DNA of 64,000 nucleotides. Origin: JACVRW01 sp963803245 (GTDB lineage: Bacteria; Actinomycetota; Thermoleophilia; Solirubrobacterales; Thermoleophilaceae). The position numbers were made by a program, and so were the translations under genes. The stretch is from NCBI GenBank assembly GCA_963803245.1, contig CAWDLI010000003.1:66699-130698 (forward strand). Direction: 5' to 3'. Numbering within the stretch: position 1 is the first letter of the stretch; each line of letters begins with the position of its first letter. A model generated the notes under the pieces. The model had not been told where the DNA came from and made no database searches. It worked only from the letters and a program-made list of their open reading frames with translations. Of the stretch, positions 22,349 through 31,448 are shown piece after piece.

Positions 22349-23422
22349 CTAGATCCACCCGCGCTCGGTGGCGATCAGGACTGCCTGTGCGCGGTCCACG
22401 GCACCCAGCTTTGAATAGGTGTTGTGGAGGTGCGTGCGCACGGTGCTGGTGGACAGCTCGAGCTCCTGTGCGATCTGCTTGTAGACCTTGCCCTCGGCGA
22501 GTCGCTTCAGCACCTCGACCTCGCGCCCGGAGAGCGGGCACGGATCCACGTGGCGCTTGGCGCCCGAGCCGCCCTGCGGCAGCTCGTACATGACCGAGCG
22601 CAGCTGCTCGGTGGAGAGCCCGCATGCCTGCGCGGCCTTGAGAAGCTGATTCGGCGAGACGGCCTGCGCGTGCCCGTAGTGGGCGAGCATGTCGGCGAGA
22701 CGCACCAGCGCGGCCTCGCCCTCGGCGTCCTCGGCGTGATGGCGCTCGATGGCCAGGGCCAGCCGGTTCGGCAGGCCCCAGCGGCGAGCGAGCACGCCGC
22801 CCACGAGCGCGTGGTCCACACCGAGCTCGAGCCGCTCGCGCCGGATCCGAGCCTCCGGGGTCCGGGCCTCGCCGTGGATCTGGTCCGGGTAGCCGGGGTA
22901 GGCGTGCGCGAGCACGAGCTTTCCGATGTCGTGCAGGAGCGCCGTGCAGAGAAGCTCGTCGCGGTCCTCGTAGTCGATCTCGCGAGCGAGCCGGTCGGCG
23001 GCGGACTGCGTGGCCACGGCGTGCAGGCGGAAGCGCTCCGGCATGAGGTCCCAGCCCGGCGTGCGCTCGAAGAAGTCGAATGTGGCCGCCCGCGCCGCGA
23101 GCTGCTCCACGCCGTCGGGCGAGAGGACCTCGACGGCCTCGGGGATGCTCGCGATCTTGCCCTTCTTGCGCTGCACCGCGCGATTGGCGATGCGCAGCAC
23201 CGTGATCACGAGCGCGACGTCGGACTCCACCGCGGCGACGACCTCGCCCACGGACGCGTGGTCCTCGCGGACCACCCGCAGCACGCGGTTGCGCGACTCG
23301 GCGAGCGCCGGAAATGCCTCAAGTGCCTCGAACGCGACCGTCAACCTCCGACCGTGCCCCTCTGCGGCGCTCGGTACGACGGTCTCGGCGTTGTTCGGCG
23401 GCGTTATCGGTACAGCTCGCAC
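22349..23422 (-). CDS. HDOD-domain regulator with C-terminal LuxR helix-turn-helix
   Basis: About 357 residues from GTG 23422 (GTG or ATG further upstream at 23479 is possible). Residues ~30-240 form an HDOD domain (FPALAESRNRVLRVVREDHA, VLRIANRAV) with the HD-like CTALLHDIGKLVLAHA. The last ~65 residues are a LuxR DNA-binding domain: LSGREVEVLKRLAEGKVYKQ, IAQELELSTSTVRTHLHNTY. HDOD proteins usually work in second-messenger or stress signalling; fusion to a LuxR output suggests direct transcriptional control. It may serve as output for the orphan kinase 19521, though it lacks a receiver domain. Confidence 0.85.
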   Translation of the reverse strand: MRAVPITPPNNAETVVPSAAEGHGRRLTVAFEALEAFPALAESRNRVLRVVREDHASVGEVVAAVESDVALVITVLRIANRAVQRKKGKIASIPEAVEVLSPDGVEQLAARAATFDFFERTPGWDLMPERFRLHAVATQSAADRLAREIDYEDRDELLCTALLHDIGKLVLAHAYPGYPDQIHGEARTPEARIRRERLELGVDHALVGGVLARRWGLPNRLALAIERHHAEDAEGEAALVRLADMLAHYGHAQAVSPNQLLKAAQACGLSTEQLRSVMYELPQGGSGAKRHVDPCPLSGREVEVLKRLAEGKVYKQIAQELELSTSTVRTHLHNTYSKLGAVDRAQAVLIATERGWI

Positions 23423-23548
23423 TCTTGAGCGTCCTGCCTTAGAGCTCGTGGAAAAGTGTCGACGGGACAGCCCGCGCATCCGGCGCGAGGCCCGTCCATC
23501 CCCCCCGCTATCGGCAACGAGGCGACAAAGGTTGAGTCTGCAGGCGCC

Positions 23549-24814
23549 TTAGGAAGAGGGCGGCGCGGGCCGCTCCAGAGCGGTTTCCACGCGCTCGAGC
23601 GCCTCGGCCCGGCCGAGCGCCGCCACCGACTCGAAGATGCCCGGGGACACCGTGGTGCCGCTGATCGCGACCCGCACGGGCTGGAACACGTCCTTCGGCT
23701 TGACCCCGAGCCGCTCTACCACGGCTCGCAGCGCGGCTTCCACGGCCGCGGCGTCGAAGGAGTCCGCGGCGGCCAGCGCGTCGCGGGCGGCGCGCAGCCG
23801 GTCCAGCCCACCGTTCACCATCACCTTTTCCCACGCGCTCTCGTCGAACTCCTGGCGCTCGACCAGAAAGCCGGCGAGCGGCCAGAAGTCGGCCAGCGTC
23901 TGGAGCTTCTCCTGGCTGATCGCGACCGCCTCGAGCGGCACGTCGCGGCCCAGCGTGTCCACGAGCCGAGCGCGCAGGTCCTCCACCGGCAGCTCGCGCA
24001 GGTAGCGGCCGTTCATCCAGCGCAGCTTCTGCTCGTCGAACACGGCCGGGCTGCGCGAGACGCGACTCAGGTCGAAGGCCTCCACGAGCTCGTCCGTGGA
24101 GAAGAACGTGCCGGACTCCGTGTCGCCCCAGCCGAGCAGCGCGATGTAGTTGCGCACCGCCTCGGGGAGGTAGCCGGCCTCGCGCAGCTCCTGCACCGAG
24201 GCCGCTCCGTGGCGCTTCGAGAGCTTCTTCCCGTCCGGGCCGTGGAGGAGCGGGAGGTGCGCGTACACGGGCCGGCCGGCGCCGAGCGCCTCGAGCATCA
24301 GCGCCTGGCGCGGGGTGTTCGACAGGTGGTCGTCACCGCGGATCACGTGGGTCACCCCCATGTCCCGGTCGTCGACCGCCACGGCGAGGTTGTAGAGCGC
24401 GCTGCCGTCCGAGCGCTGGATCACGAAGTCCTGAAGCGAGGAGAGCGGGAAGCGCACCTCGCCGCGGATCAGGTCCTCGACCGCGATCTCTCCCTCGTCG
24501 GGCACCCGGAAGCGCACCGCGCCGTCGTCCTCGTAGGCGTGGTCCGACTCGAGCAGCTGCCTCACTGCGTCGGCGTGCGCCGGCGCCCGCTCGGCCTGCG
24601 AGAACGGGCCCTCGTCCCAGTCCAGCTCGAGCCAGCGGAGCGCGTCCAGGATCTGCTCAACGTTCTCCGGCGTCGAGCGCTCGCGGTCGGTGTCCTCGAT
24701 CCTGAGCACGAGCGAGCCGCCCGAACCGCGGGCCGCGAGCCAGTTGTACAGTGCCGTGCGCGCCCCGCCGATGTGGAGCACCCCTGTGGGGGATGGCGCG
24801 AACCTGACCCTCAT
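23549..24814 (-). CDS. gltX: Glutamyl-tRNA synthetase
   Basis: 421 residues from ATG 24814 (an in-frame start at 24832 adds six). Class I signatures: MRVRFAPSPTGVLHIGGART (HIGH region reading HIGG) and the KLSKRHG loop. The Glu-binding RIEDTDRERS and the catalytic domain are complete; the C-terminal anticodon domain is shorter than in E. coli (471 aa), as in many actinobacteria. It charges tRNA-Glu (and tRNA-Gln in organisms using the amidotransferase route). It is divergent from nfo with 24 nt between starts. Confidence 0.95.
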   Translation of the reverse strand: MRVRFAPSPTGVLHIGGARTALYNWLAARGSGGSLVLRIEDTDRERSTPENVEQILDALRWLELDWDEGPFSQAERAPAHADAVRQLLESDHAYEDDGAVRFRVPDEGEIAVEDLIRGEVRFPLSSLQDFVIQRSDGSALYNLAVAVDDRDMGVTHVIRGDDHLSNTPRQALMLEALGAGRPVYAHLPLLHGPDGKKLSKRHGAASVQELREAGYLPEAVRNYIALLGWGDTESGTFFSTDELVEAFDLSRVSRSPAVFDEQKLRWMNGRYLRELPVEDLRARLVDTLGRDVPLEAVAISQEKLQTLADFWPLAGFLVERQEFDESAWEKVMVNGGLDRLRAARDALAAADSFDAAAVEAALRAVVERLGVKPKDVFQPVRVAISGTTVSPGIFESVAALGRAEALERVETALERPAPPSS

Positions 24815-24838
24815 CTTGTCGCCGGAAGTCACGCCTCG

Positions 24839-25711
24839 ATGCTAATCGGCGCCCACGTATCCACGGCGGGCGGCCTCGTGGAAGCCCACAAGCGCGGGGT
24901 CGAGCGCGGCTGCCAGTCCATCCAGGTGTTCAACCAATCGCCGCGCATGTGGCGCCCCACTCGCTGGAAGGACGACGACATCGCGGAGTTCCGCGAGCTG
25001 ATGGACGGCGGACCCGTCAAGTCGGTGCTCATCCACGCCGTCTACCTGATCAACCTCGCCAGCGAGGTCAAGGAGATCCGCACGAAATCGGTCGCCTCGC
25101 TCGTGCACGCCCTCCAGATGGGCGACGCCATCGGCGCCGACGGGGTGGTGGTGCACCCGGGCTCCGCGCTGAAGGGGCCCAAGGACAAGGCGCTCGTACG
25201 CGCCGGCAAGGCCGTGAAGGAGGCGCTCGCGGAGTCCGACCGCTGCACGCTGCTGCTGGAGGACACGGCCGGGAGCGGAGCGACGCTCGGGCGCAGCTTC
25301 GACGAGCTGGCCGAGCTGATCGAGGTGGGTGGCGGAAGCAGGCGACTGGGGATCTGCCTCGACTCCTGCCACATGCTGGCCAGCGGCTACGACGTGCGCA
25401 CCGCGGACGACCTGGAGCGGGTCATCGACGACTGCGTGAAGGTCGTGGGACGCAAGCGCCTGCGCTGCCTGCACGTGAACGACTCGAAGACCAAGCTCGG
25501 CTCGAACAGCGACCGCCACGCCCCCCTAGGCACCGGCGAGCTCGGCACTCGCGGCTGCGCCGCCTTTTTGTCAGAGCCCCGCTTCGAGAACCTGCCGGCC
25601 CTCTTCGAGGGCCCGGGCTTCGCCGGAAAGGGGCCCGAGAAGGAGGACATCCAACGGATGAAGCAGCTGCGCCGGAACGGCCTGCGGTCGCGAAAGCGCC
25701 GCCGCGCCTGA
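24839..25711 (+). CDS. nfo: Endonuclease IV (AP endonuclease)
   Basis: 290 residues, MLIGAHVSTAGGLVEAHKRG to a basic tail. This TIM-barrel enzyme with three metal ions cuts DNA 5' to abasic sites. The metal-binding motifs are visible: GAHVS, VVVHPGS, LLLEDTAG, GICLDSCHMLASGYD, LHVNDSK and DRHAPLGTGELG. The end is extended with RNGLRSRKRRRA. The start is within 24 nt of the divergent gltX start, so each promoter must lie inside or at the edge of the other gene's leader. Confidence 0.95.
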   Translation: MLIGAHVSTAGGLVEAHKRGVERGCQSIQVFNQSPRMWRPTRWKDDDIAEFRELMDGGPVKSVLIHAVYLINLASEVKEIRTKSVASLVHALQMGDAIGADGVVVHPGSALKGPKDKALVRAGKAVKEALAESDRCTLLLEDTAGSGATLGRSFDELAELIEVGGGSRRLGICLDSCHMLASGYDVRTADDLERVIDDCVKVVGRKRLRCLHVNDSKTKLGSNSDRHAPLGTGELGTRGCAAFLSEPRFENLPALFEGPGFAGKGPEKEDIQRMKQLRRNGLRSRKRRRA

Positions 25712-25883
25712 GCACCCCCTCAAGAACAAAGGGAAGGCCAGGCCAAACCAGCCACGCCCGACCCGAGCCCGAGCGGCCCGTGCAGGGGCGGCGACGGCTG
25801 TCGGTTACCGAACGAGCAAGCGAAGCGAGCGAGAGCGGTGACCGACGCCGGAGCGCAAGCCCACTGCCCTGGGCGACACGTCC

Positions 25884-26267
25884 CTACAGGTGATCGCGGA
25901 GATCGAACTCCTCCGCAACCGGCACGTCGAAGAACTCCGGATTCACGCAGTCGAACGCCTCGGAGTACCCGTCGTACGCACGCTCGACCGAAGCCCGGCA
26001 CTGGGGTAGCGCCAGGCCGCTCATCTTGACCCCGCCGAACCCCTGGCGGGTGCGCTCGGCCTGCTCGAACAGCTCCACGTCGATCTCGCCGCGGAAGACC
26101 TTGTTCATGCAGCCCATGAAGCGGCGGCCGGTGTCCTCGTCGTCGTAGAGGTAGAGGAACTTGCAACCCGACTCGATGCAGCCTGAGGGGTGGACCACCC
26201 GGTCGCAGAACGCGCAGCATTGGCGGCACTCGTGAAGCTCCGCCGTATGCATGGGGAGTGACTGCAC
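25884..26267 (-). CDS. Conserved Cys-rich protein of unknown function
   Basis: 127 residues from ATG 26267 (or 26252). The N-terminus holds a dense Cys cluster: HECRQCCAFCDRVVHPSGCI then ESGCKFLYLYDD, and later FMGCMNKVFRGEIDVELFEQ and LPQCRAS. Spacing (CxxCCxxC, CxxxxC) suggests a zinc site or Fe-S cluster. The C-terminal part is acidic. Not a family I can name; the layout looks conserved rather than random. The 172 bp downstream (25712-25883) show no gene. Confidence 0.7.
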   Translation of the reverse strand: MQSLPMHTAELHECRQCCAFCDRVVHPSGCIESGCKFLYLYDDEDTGRRFMGCMNKVFRGEIDVELFEQAERTRQGFGGVKMSGLALPQCRASVERAYDGYSEAFDCVNPEFFDVPVAEEFDLRDHL

Positions 26268-26294
26268 TCGGCAAGTGTAGAGCGAGTCAGACGC

Positions 26295-29200
26295 TCAGGC
26301 GACTACGCGCGCAGCCCCGTGCAGAGCGCCCAACTCGCTCCTGCAGGCGGTGTTCGCGGAGACCCGGAAGTCGTCGCCGAGGAGGAGCCGGCGCTCCCCC
26401 ACCGCGAGCATCAGCTCGTGGTCGCCGGGATGGTGTGTGACCACTTCGCGGAGGTCCAGGAGGAACGCCTCGGGGACCCCCGGAGACACGTGCAGGGTCA
26501 GTCGTTTCAGCACCGGGCCGGCTGCCGCCTGGGCGGCCGCGGCGGCCACCTCCTCGGGGGTGGGCTCGAAGGCCTCGACCTCCTGCGCCACGAGCTTGGT
26601 CTCCCCCGCCTCCTTGTGGTCCACCCGCCCGCGCACGAGCACGACCCGGTCCACGTCCACCTTGTCCTCGTTCTTCGCGTAGGCGGAGTTGAACACGAGC
26701 AGCTCGACCTGGCCCTCGAGGTCGTCGAGGGTGGCGAACATCATCGGCTCGCCCTTCTTGGTCCGGATCCGCTTGCACTCGCTGATCATGCCGCCGACCG
26801 TGACCCAGTCCCCGTCCTTCTTCTGGCCTATGTCGGCGAGCGAGCAGTCCACGCGCGCCCGCAGCGCCGGGCGGACCTCCTTCAGCGGGTGGCTCGAGAG
26901 GAACAGGCCGAGCGTCTCCTTCTCCCAGGCGTTCAGGTCCTCGCGCTCGTCGGGCAGCGGCGGGACGGGGAGATCGCGGTGCACGGGCTCGTCGGGGCCC
27001 GAGTCGCTCATGTCGAAGAACGACCCCTGCCCGGCGCGTGCGTCCTGCTGCGCCTGCTGGCCCGCGCCCAGCGCCTGCGCGAGCACGTGCACGGTGCCGG
27101 TGCGCGTGCCCGGCAGGGAGTCGAGCGCGCCGCACTTGACGAGCGACTCGACCGCCTTCTTGTTGACCGCACGGCAGTCCGCCCGGCGGCAGAAGTCCCA
27201 GACCGACTCGAACGGGCCGCCCTCCTCGCGAGCGACCAGGATCGCCGCGACGGCGGCCGAGCCCACGTTCTTCACCGCGTCGAGGCCAAAGCGGATGTTC
27301 CCCTCCACGACCTTGAAGTCGTGTCCCGACTGGTTCACGTCTGGCGGGAGGACCTCGATACCCATGTCCTCGCACTGGGCGACGAAGAACGGGACCTTGT
27401 CCTTGGTCGACATCACCGAGCTGATCAGCGCCGCCATGTACTCGGCCGGATAGTTCGCCTTGAGCCAGGCGGTGCGGTAGGAGATCAGCGCGTAGCAGGC
27501 GGCGTGCGAGCGGTTGAACGAGTAGTCGGCGGCGGCCTCGTTGACCGACCACAGCTCGTTGATCACGGCCTCGGCCGTGCCGGTTCCCCGCGCGCCCTCG
27601 AAGAAGCGGTCGCGCAGCGCGGCCATCCGCTCGCGCTGCTTCTTGCCGATCGCCTTGCGCAGGTCGTCCGCCTCGGGGCCGGAGAAGCCGGCGATCGCCT
27701 TCGCGATCTGCATCGACTGCTCCTGGTAGAGGATCACCCCGTAGCTCGACTCGGTGATGGAGCGCAGACGCTCGTCCGGGTAGTGCACCTCGTCCGGGTT
27801 GCGCTTGTTGCGCGCGTAGGTGTCGATGTAGCGCATGGCGCCCGGGCGGTAGAGGGCCACGAGCGCGACCAGGTCGTTGAACTCCGTTGGCTTGACCTTG
27901 CGCAGGGCGTCGCGCATCCCGTCCGACTCGAACTGGAACACGCCCACCGAGTCGCCGCGCTGGAGCATCTCGTAGGTGCGCTCGTCGTCGAGCGGCAGGC
28001 CGGGGATGTCGGGCCGCTCCGCCGCCGACTCCTCGACGATGTCGAGCGCCGCCTCGATCACGTCGAGGTTGCGCAGGCCGAGGAAGTCCATCTTCAGCAG
28101 CCCGATCTCCTCGATCGGCTTCATCGAGTACTGGGTGACGGTCCGGTACGAGCGCTCGCCCTCGGCGTTGGCGCCGGCCGCGCGGTCCTCCGCCAGCTGG
28201 AGCGGCACGATGTCGGTGAGCGGCCTGTCGGCGATGACGACCGCGGCGGCGTGGATCGAGGAGTTGCGGACGATCCCCTCGAGGCCCTTCGCCGTCTCGA
28301 TCACCTGGCGAGCCTCGGGCTCCGTGTCGTAGACGCGGCGCAGCTCGGGCTCCTCCTTGAGGTACTCGTCGAACGTCTTCGAGCGCCCCATCACGGGCTC
28401 TGGGATCAGCTTGGCGAGGCGGTCGCCGGTGCCGTAGTCGAACCCGAGCACGCGCGCGGCGTCGCGCGTGGCGGCGCGCGGGAGCATCCGGCCGAAGGTC
28501 ACGATCTGGGCCACCGACTCGCGCCCGTACTTGCCGGCGACGTACTGGATCACGCGCTCGCGGCCCTTCACCGAGAAGTCGATGTCGATATCCGGCATCG
28601 AGATCCGCTCCGCGTTGAGGAAGCGCTCGAAGAGGAGGTCGTACTCGATCGGGTCCACGTCCGTGATCCGCAGCGAGTACGACACGATCGAGCCCGCCGC
28701 CGAGCCGCGGCCCGGCCCCACGGCGATGCCGCTCTCCTTGGCGAAGCGTACGAAGTCCCAGACGATCAGGAAGTAGGCGGCGAAGCCCATCTTCTCGATC
28801 ACCGACAGCTCCAGCTCGAGCCGCTCCACCGCGTCGGCGGGCGGCGGGTCGCCGTAGCGCGCGCGGAGGCCCTCGTGGGCGAGCCGGCGCAGGTAATCCG
28901 CCTCGGGCTCCCCGTCGGGCGTCTCGAAGCGCGGGATCAGCATCTTCCCCAGCTCCATCTCCACGTGGCAGCGCTCGGCGATCTCCACGGAGGTGGGAAC
29001 GGCCTCGGGCCAGGCGGAGAAGGCGTCGACCATCTCGGCCGTGTCCTTCAAGTAGAACTCGTTCGTGTCGAAGCTCAGCTTCGGCTCGGCGATCGTGCTC
29101 TTCGTCTGCACGCAGAGCAGAGCGCGATGGTGGTCGTAGTCCTCGCGCCCGAGGTAGTGAACGTCGGCGGTGGCGACCACCGGCCGGCCGAGCTCGCCCG

Positions 29201-29771
29201 CGATGCGCGCGATCCCCTCGTTCGCCCTGTCCTGCTCGGCGATCCCGTTGCGCTGGAGCTCGAAGTAGACGTCCTCGGCGCCGAACACCTGGATCAGATC
29301 GTCGGCGTGCGCCCGCGCGTCGGCCGGCGAGCCCTCGACGAGCCTGCGGCAGAAGCGCGACTGGAGGCAGCCGGTCAGGGCGATGATCCCGCCCGAGTAG
29401 CGGCTCAGGAGCTCGAGGTCGACGTTGGCCTTCCCGCGCCGGTACCCCTCGAGATAGCCGGCCGAGCTGAGCTTCACGAGGTTCCGGAAGCCCTCGTCGC
29501 TGCGCGCCAGGAGCGTCAGGTGGTTGCGCTCGTAGCGCACCGCGTCGCCCTTCATGTCGTCGACGAGGTACGCCTCCACGCCGATGATCGGCTTGATCCC
29601 GTGCCTGTGGCAGGCCTGGTAGTGCTCCACGGCGCCGTTCATCACGCCGTGGTCGGTGAGCCCCAGCGCCGGCTGGCCGAACGCGGCGGCGCGCTCCGCC
29701 AGCGCGTCGATGCGACAGGCGCCGTCGAGCACCGAGTACTCGGAGTGCACATGGAGGTGGACCGACGTCAC
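26295..29771 (-). CDS. dnaE: DNA polymerase III alpha subunit
   Basis: 1158 residues, full length for DnaE. The N-terminal PHP domain has HLHVHSEYSVLDGACRI, LTDHGVMNG and ATADVHYLG. The polymerase palm has GPGRGSAAGSIVSY and the catalytic Asp motif PDIDIDFSVKGR. Later come the beta-clamp/finger region (GVFQFESDGMRDALR, YQEQSMQIAK), a helix-hairpin-helix (NVGSAAVAAIL) and an OB domain (WVTVGGMISECKRIRTKKGE PMMF). It catalyses replicative DNA synthesis in the holoenzyme. PHP metal residues appear intact, so proofreading through PHP is possible. Confidence 0.96.
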   Translation of the reverse strand: MTSVHLHVHSEYSVLDGACRIDALAERAAAFGQPALGLTDHGVMNGAVEHYQACHRHGIKPIIGVEAYLVDDMKGDAVRYERNHLTLLARSDEGFRNLVKLSSAGYLEGYRRGKANVDLELLSRYSGGIIALTGCLQSRFCRRLVEGSPADARAHADDLIQVFGAEDVYFELQRNGIAEQDRANEGIARIAGELGRPVVATADVHYLGREDYDHHRALLCVQTKSTIAEPKLSFDTNEFYLKDTAEMVDAFSAWPEAVPTSVEIAERCHVEMELGKMLIPRFETPDGEPEADYLRRLAHEGLRARYGDPPPADAVERLELELSVIEKMGFAAYFLIVWDFVRFAKESGIAVGPGRGSAAGSIVSYSLRITDVDPIEYDLLFERFLNAERISMPDIDIDFSVKGRERVIQYVAGKYGRESVAQIVTFGRMLPRAATRDAARVLGFDYGTGDRLAKLIPEPVMGRSKTFDEYLKEEPELRRVYDTEPEARQVIETAKGLEGIVRNSSIHAAAVVIADRPLTDIVPLQLAEDRAAGANAEGERSYRTVTQYSMKPIEEIGLLKMDFLGLRNLDVIEAALDIVEESAAERPDIPGLPLDDERTYEMLQRGDSVGVFQFESDGMRDALRKVKPTEFNDLVALVALYRPGAMRYIDTYARNKRNPDEVHYPDERLRSITESSYGVILYQEQSMQIAKAIAGFSGPEADDLRKAIGKKQRERMAALRDRFFEGARGTGTAEAVINELWSVNEAAADYSFNRSHAACYALISYRTAWLKANYPAEYMAALISSVMSTKDKVPFFVAQCEDMGIEVLPPDVNQSGHDFKVVEGNIRFGLDAVKNVGSAAVAAILVAREEGGPFESVWDFCRRADCRAVNKKAVESLVKCGALDSLPGTRTGTVHVLAQALGAGQQAQQDARAGQGSFFDMSDSGPDEPVHRDLPVPPLPDEREDLNAWEKETLGLFLSSHPLKEVRPALRARVDCSLADIGQKKDGDWVTVGGMISECKRIRTKKGEPMMFATLDDLEGQVELLVFNSAYAKNEDKVDVDRVVLVRGRVDHKEAGETKLVAQEVEAFEPTPEEVAAAAAQAAAGPVLKRLTLHVSPGVPEAFLLDLREVVTHHPGDHELMLAVGERRLLLGDDFRVSANTACRSELGALHGAARVVA

Positions 29772-29821
29772 AGGGCCCCGAATATAGGGTCGGGACCGGA
29801 CCGCTCCCGGGTGCCGCCCCG

Positions 29822-31441
29822 CTAGTTGCGGACAGTTCGCGCGGCGCCCCGTGGGCGAGCCGTGCGCGCGGGCGGTCTGCCCCTGACCGGCCTGCGGCCC
29901 AGCTCACGCGCGGCGTCCGCGAGCGCCGCCGCCACGGCCTCGATCGCGAGGCGGTCCTCGGTGCCGGCCGCCACGCGCAGGAGGCGCCCACGCGCTGTTG
30001 CGGAAGCCGCCGGCTCGGCCGGCGGCGCACCGACGCGTTCCGTCCAGGCCACTCGTGGTGCATACACACGGGTCACGTCCAGACCGAAGCTCGTGCCCGC
30101 CGCGAGCGGCACGCCCGCCGCCTCGGCGCGCGCGATCGCACGCCTGACGAAGCGCTCCTCGGTCCCGGCGCGGCTGTCGGGGCAGAGGTCGATGGTGAGG
30201 AAGCCCCCGCGGAACGCGAGCGGGCGCCCGTAGGCGTGGTGGTGGCGCAGGGTGGGGTGCGACACCCTCGCCGTTGGGCCGCAGGCGCTGTGGAGGCGCT
30301 CGGCCAGGAACGTCGCGTTGCGCTCGATCCGGCTCAGACGGCGGCTCAGCGCCTTGCGATCGGGCCAGGGCAGAGTGTGGACCGACACGTCGAGCACGTT
30401 CGTGCCGAGCCGTTCGCGGTGCTCCGACAGGCGCTCGGTGCCCGCGCCCGCGGCGGTGATCATCCCCGCGGTGGTGCGGTCGAGCCCGAGCTGCGCGTAC
30501 TTCGTGAGGCTCTCCACGGCGACGATGCGGAGCCTGCCGAGGCGTCGGGGCGCCCGGGCGAGCGGCTGGCTGAGCGGAGAGGCGCCGCTGTTGTCCACGA
30601 CGAGCCAGGCGTCGCGGCCGGTCGCGCTCAGGCGCCGGATCACGGCATCGAGGTCCGGCACCGGCACCCCGCTCGAGTTGCCCATCGAGTCGAGGAAGAC
30701 CGCGCCGGGGGCATGCCGGTCGATCGCACCGCCGAGGGCGCGGGCGCTCGTCTCGTCGACCGTGGCCAAGGGCCGGCCGATGGCGCGCTCGAGCAGCTCT
30801 CTGGTCTCGTGGTACACGCCGCCCCCCACCACCACCCCGCCCGCGAGGGCGCCCTCCTCGCGCAGCCAGGCGAGCACCGTGGTCACCGCCGCCATGCCGC
30901 ATGCGGTCATGAACGCGTGCACCTCACATGCCGGCTCGGGCAGGTGGCTTCGCAGGTACGCGTGCTCGTACGCCGCGGCGTCGTGGTGGCGGTCGCGCTT
31001 GTAGTCGCTCACGTGCGGCACCACGTCCCCGGTGAAGCGCCCGGCCGAGGACCGCTGCGCGTGCAGGTACGAGGGCGACTGCCAATCGGTGGCCGTGATC
31101 ACGGCCGCGATGCGCCCGCGCTGGGCCCGCAGCATGGCCGTGTAGGCCTCGGCCTGGTCGCGGAGCCGCGCCGTGAGCCCCTCGGCCGCCGGCCAGCCTT
31201 CGGCCTCCACACGGAGATCGTCGAGCTGCCGGGCCCAGCGCTCGTGCCTGAACAGGAGCGCGCGCAGCTCGCCCTCGGTGAGGCGAGCGGCTGCCTCGGG
31301 CAGGTGAGAACGCGCCGCGGCGAGCTGCGCGCCGAAGCGCTCCAACTGGGCACAGCCCGAGCGCGCCAGCGCGGCCAGGTCCGTCAGATCGTCGAGCACG
31401 TCCCGGCGGGCGGCCCGGGAGAGCTCGGCGTGTGCGACCAC
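29822..31441 (-). CDS. PLP-dependent enzyme of the cystathionine-synthase fold
   Basis: 539 residues. The N-terminal ~150 residues are helical and not part of the fold. The PLP core follows: TACGMAAVTTVLAWLREEG (phosphate cup), VFLDSMGNSSGVPVPDLDAV, WLVVDNSGASP (Asp binding the pyridine N) and VESLTKYAQLGLDRTTAG with the Schiff-base Lys. The C-terminal domain contains the palindromic repeat (29998-30033), read in frame as VGAPPAEPAAS between RVAWTER and LLRVAAGTED. Substrate unknown; the family cleaves or swaps groups at the gamma position of amino acids. Confidence 0.8.
   Translation of the reverse strand: MVAHAELSRAARRDVLDDLTDLAALARSGCAQLERFGAQLAAARSHLPEAAARLTEGELRALLFRHERWARQLDDLRVEAEGWPAAEGLTARLRDQAEAYTAMLRAQRGRIAAVITATDWQSPSYLHAQRSSAGRFTGDVVPHVSDYKRDRHHDAAAYEHAYLRSHLPEPACEVHAFMTACGMAAVTTVLAWLREEGALAGGVVVGGGVYHETRELLERAIGRPLATVDETSARALGGAIDRHAPGAVFLDSMGNSSGVPVPDLDAVIRRLSATGRDAWLVVDNSGASPLSQPLARAPRRLGRLRIVAVESLTKYAQLGLDRTTAGMITAAGAGTERLSEHRERLGTNVLDVSVHTLPWPDRKALSRRLSRIERNATFLAERLHSACGPTARVSHPTLRHHHAYGRPLAFRGGFLTIDLCPDSRAGTEERFVRRAIARAEAAGVPLAAGTSFGLDVTRVYAPRVAWTERVGAPPAEPAASATARGRLLRVAAGTEDRLAIEAVAAALADAARELGRRPVRGRPPARTARPRGAARTVRN
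29998..30033. repeat. Palindromic dispersed repeat, copy B, inside a coding region
   Basis: Lies inside the PLP-enzyme gene and keeps its frame, encoding VGAPPAEPAAS. On the minus strand the left arm is GCCGCCGGC, loop CGA, right arm GCCGGCGGC, then TTCCGCAA. It is identical in arms to copy C (43113). Confidence 0.7.
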
Positions 31442-31448
31442 GCAGTGA

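Noticed and set aside
26319..29825. 1168-codon plus-strand open frame opposite dnaE
   Set aside because: It has no domain logic and Arg/His/Leu-rich composition expected from the reverse of a GC-rich gene; dnaE on the minus strand has every expected motif.
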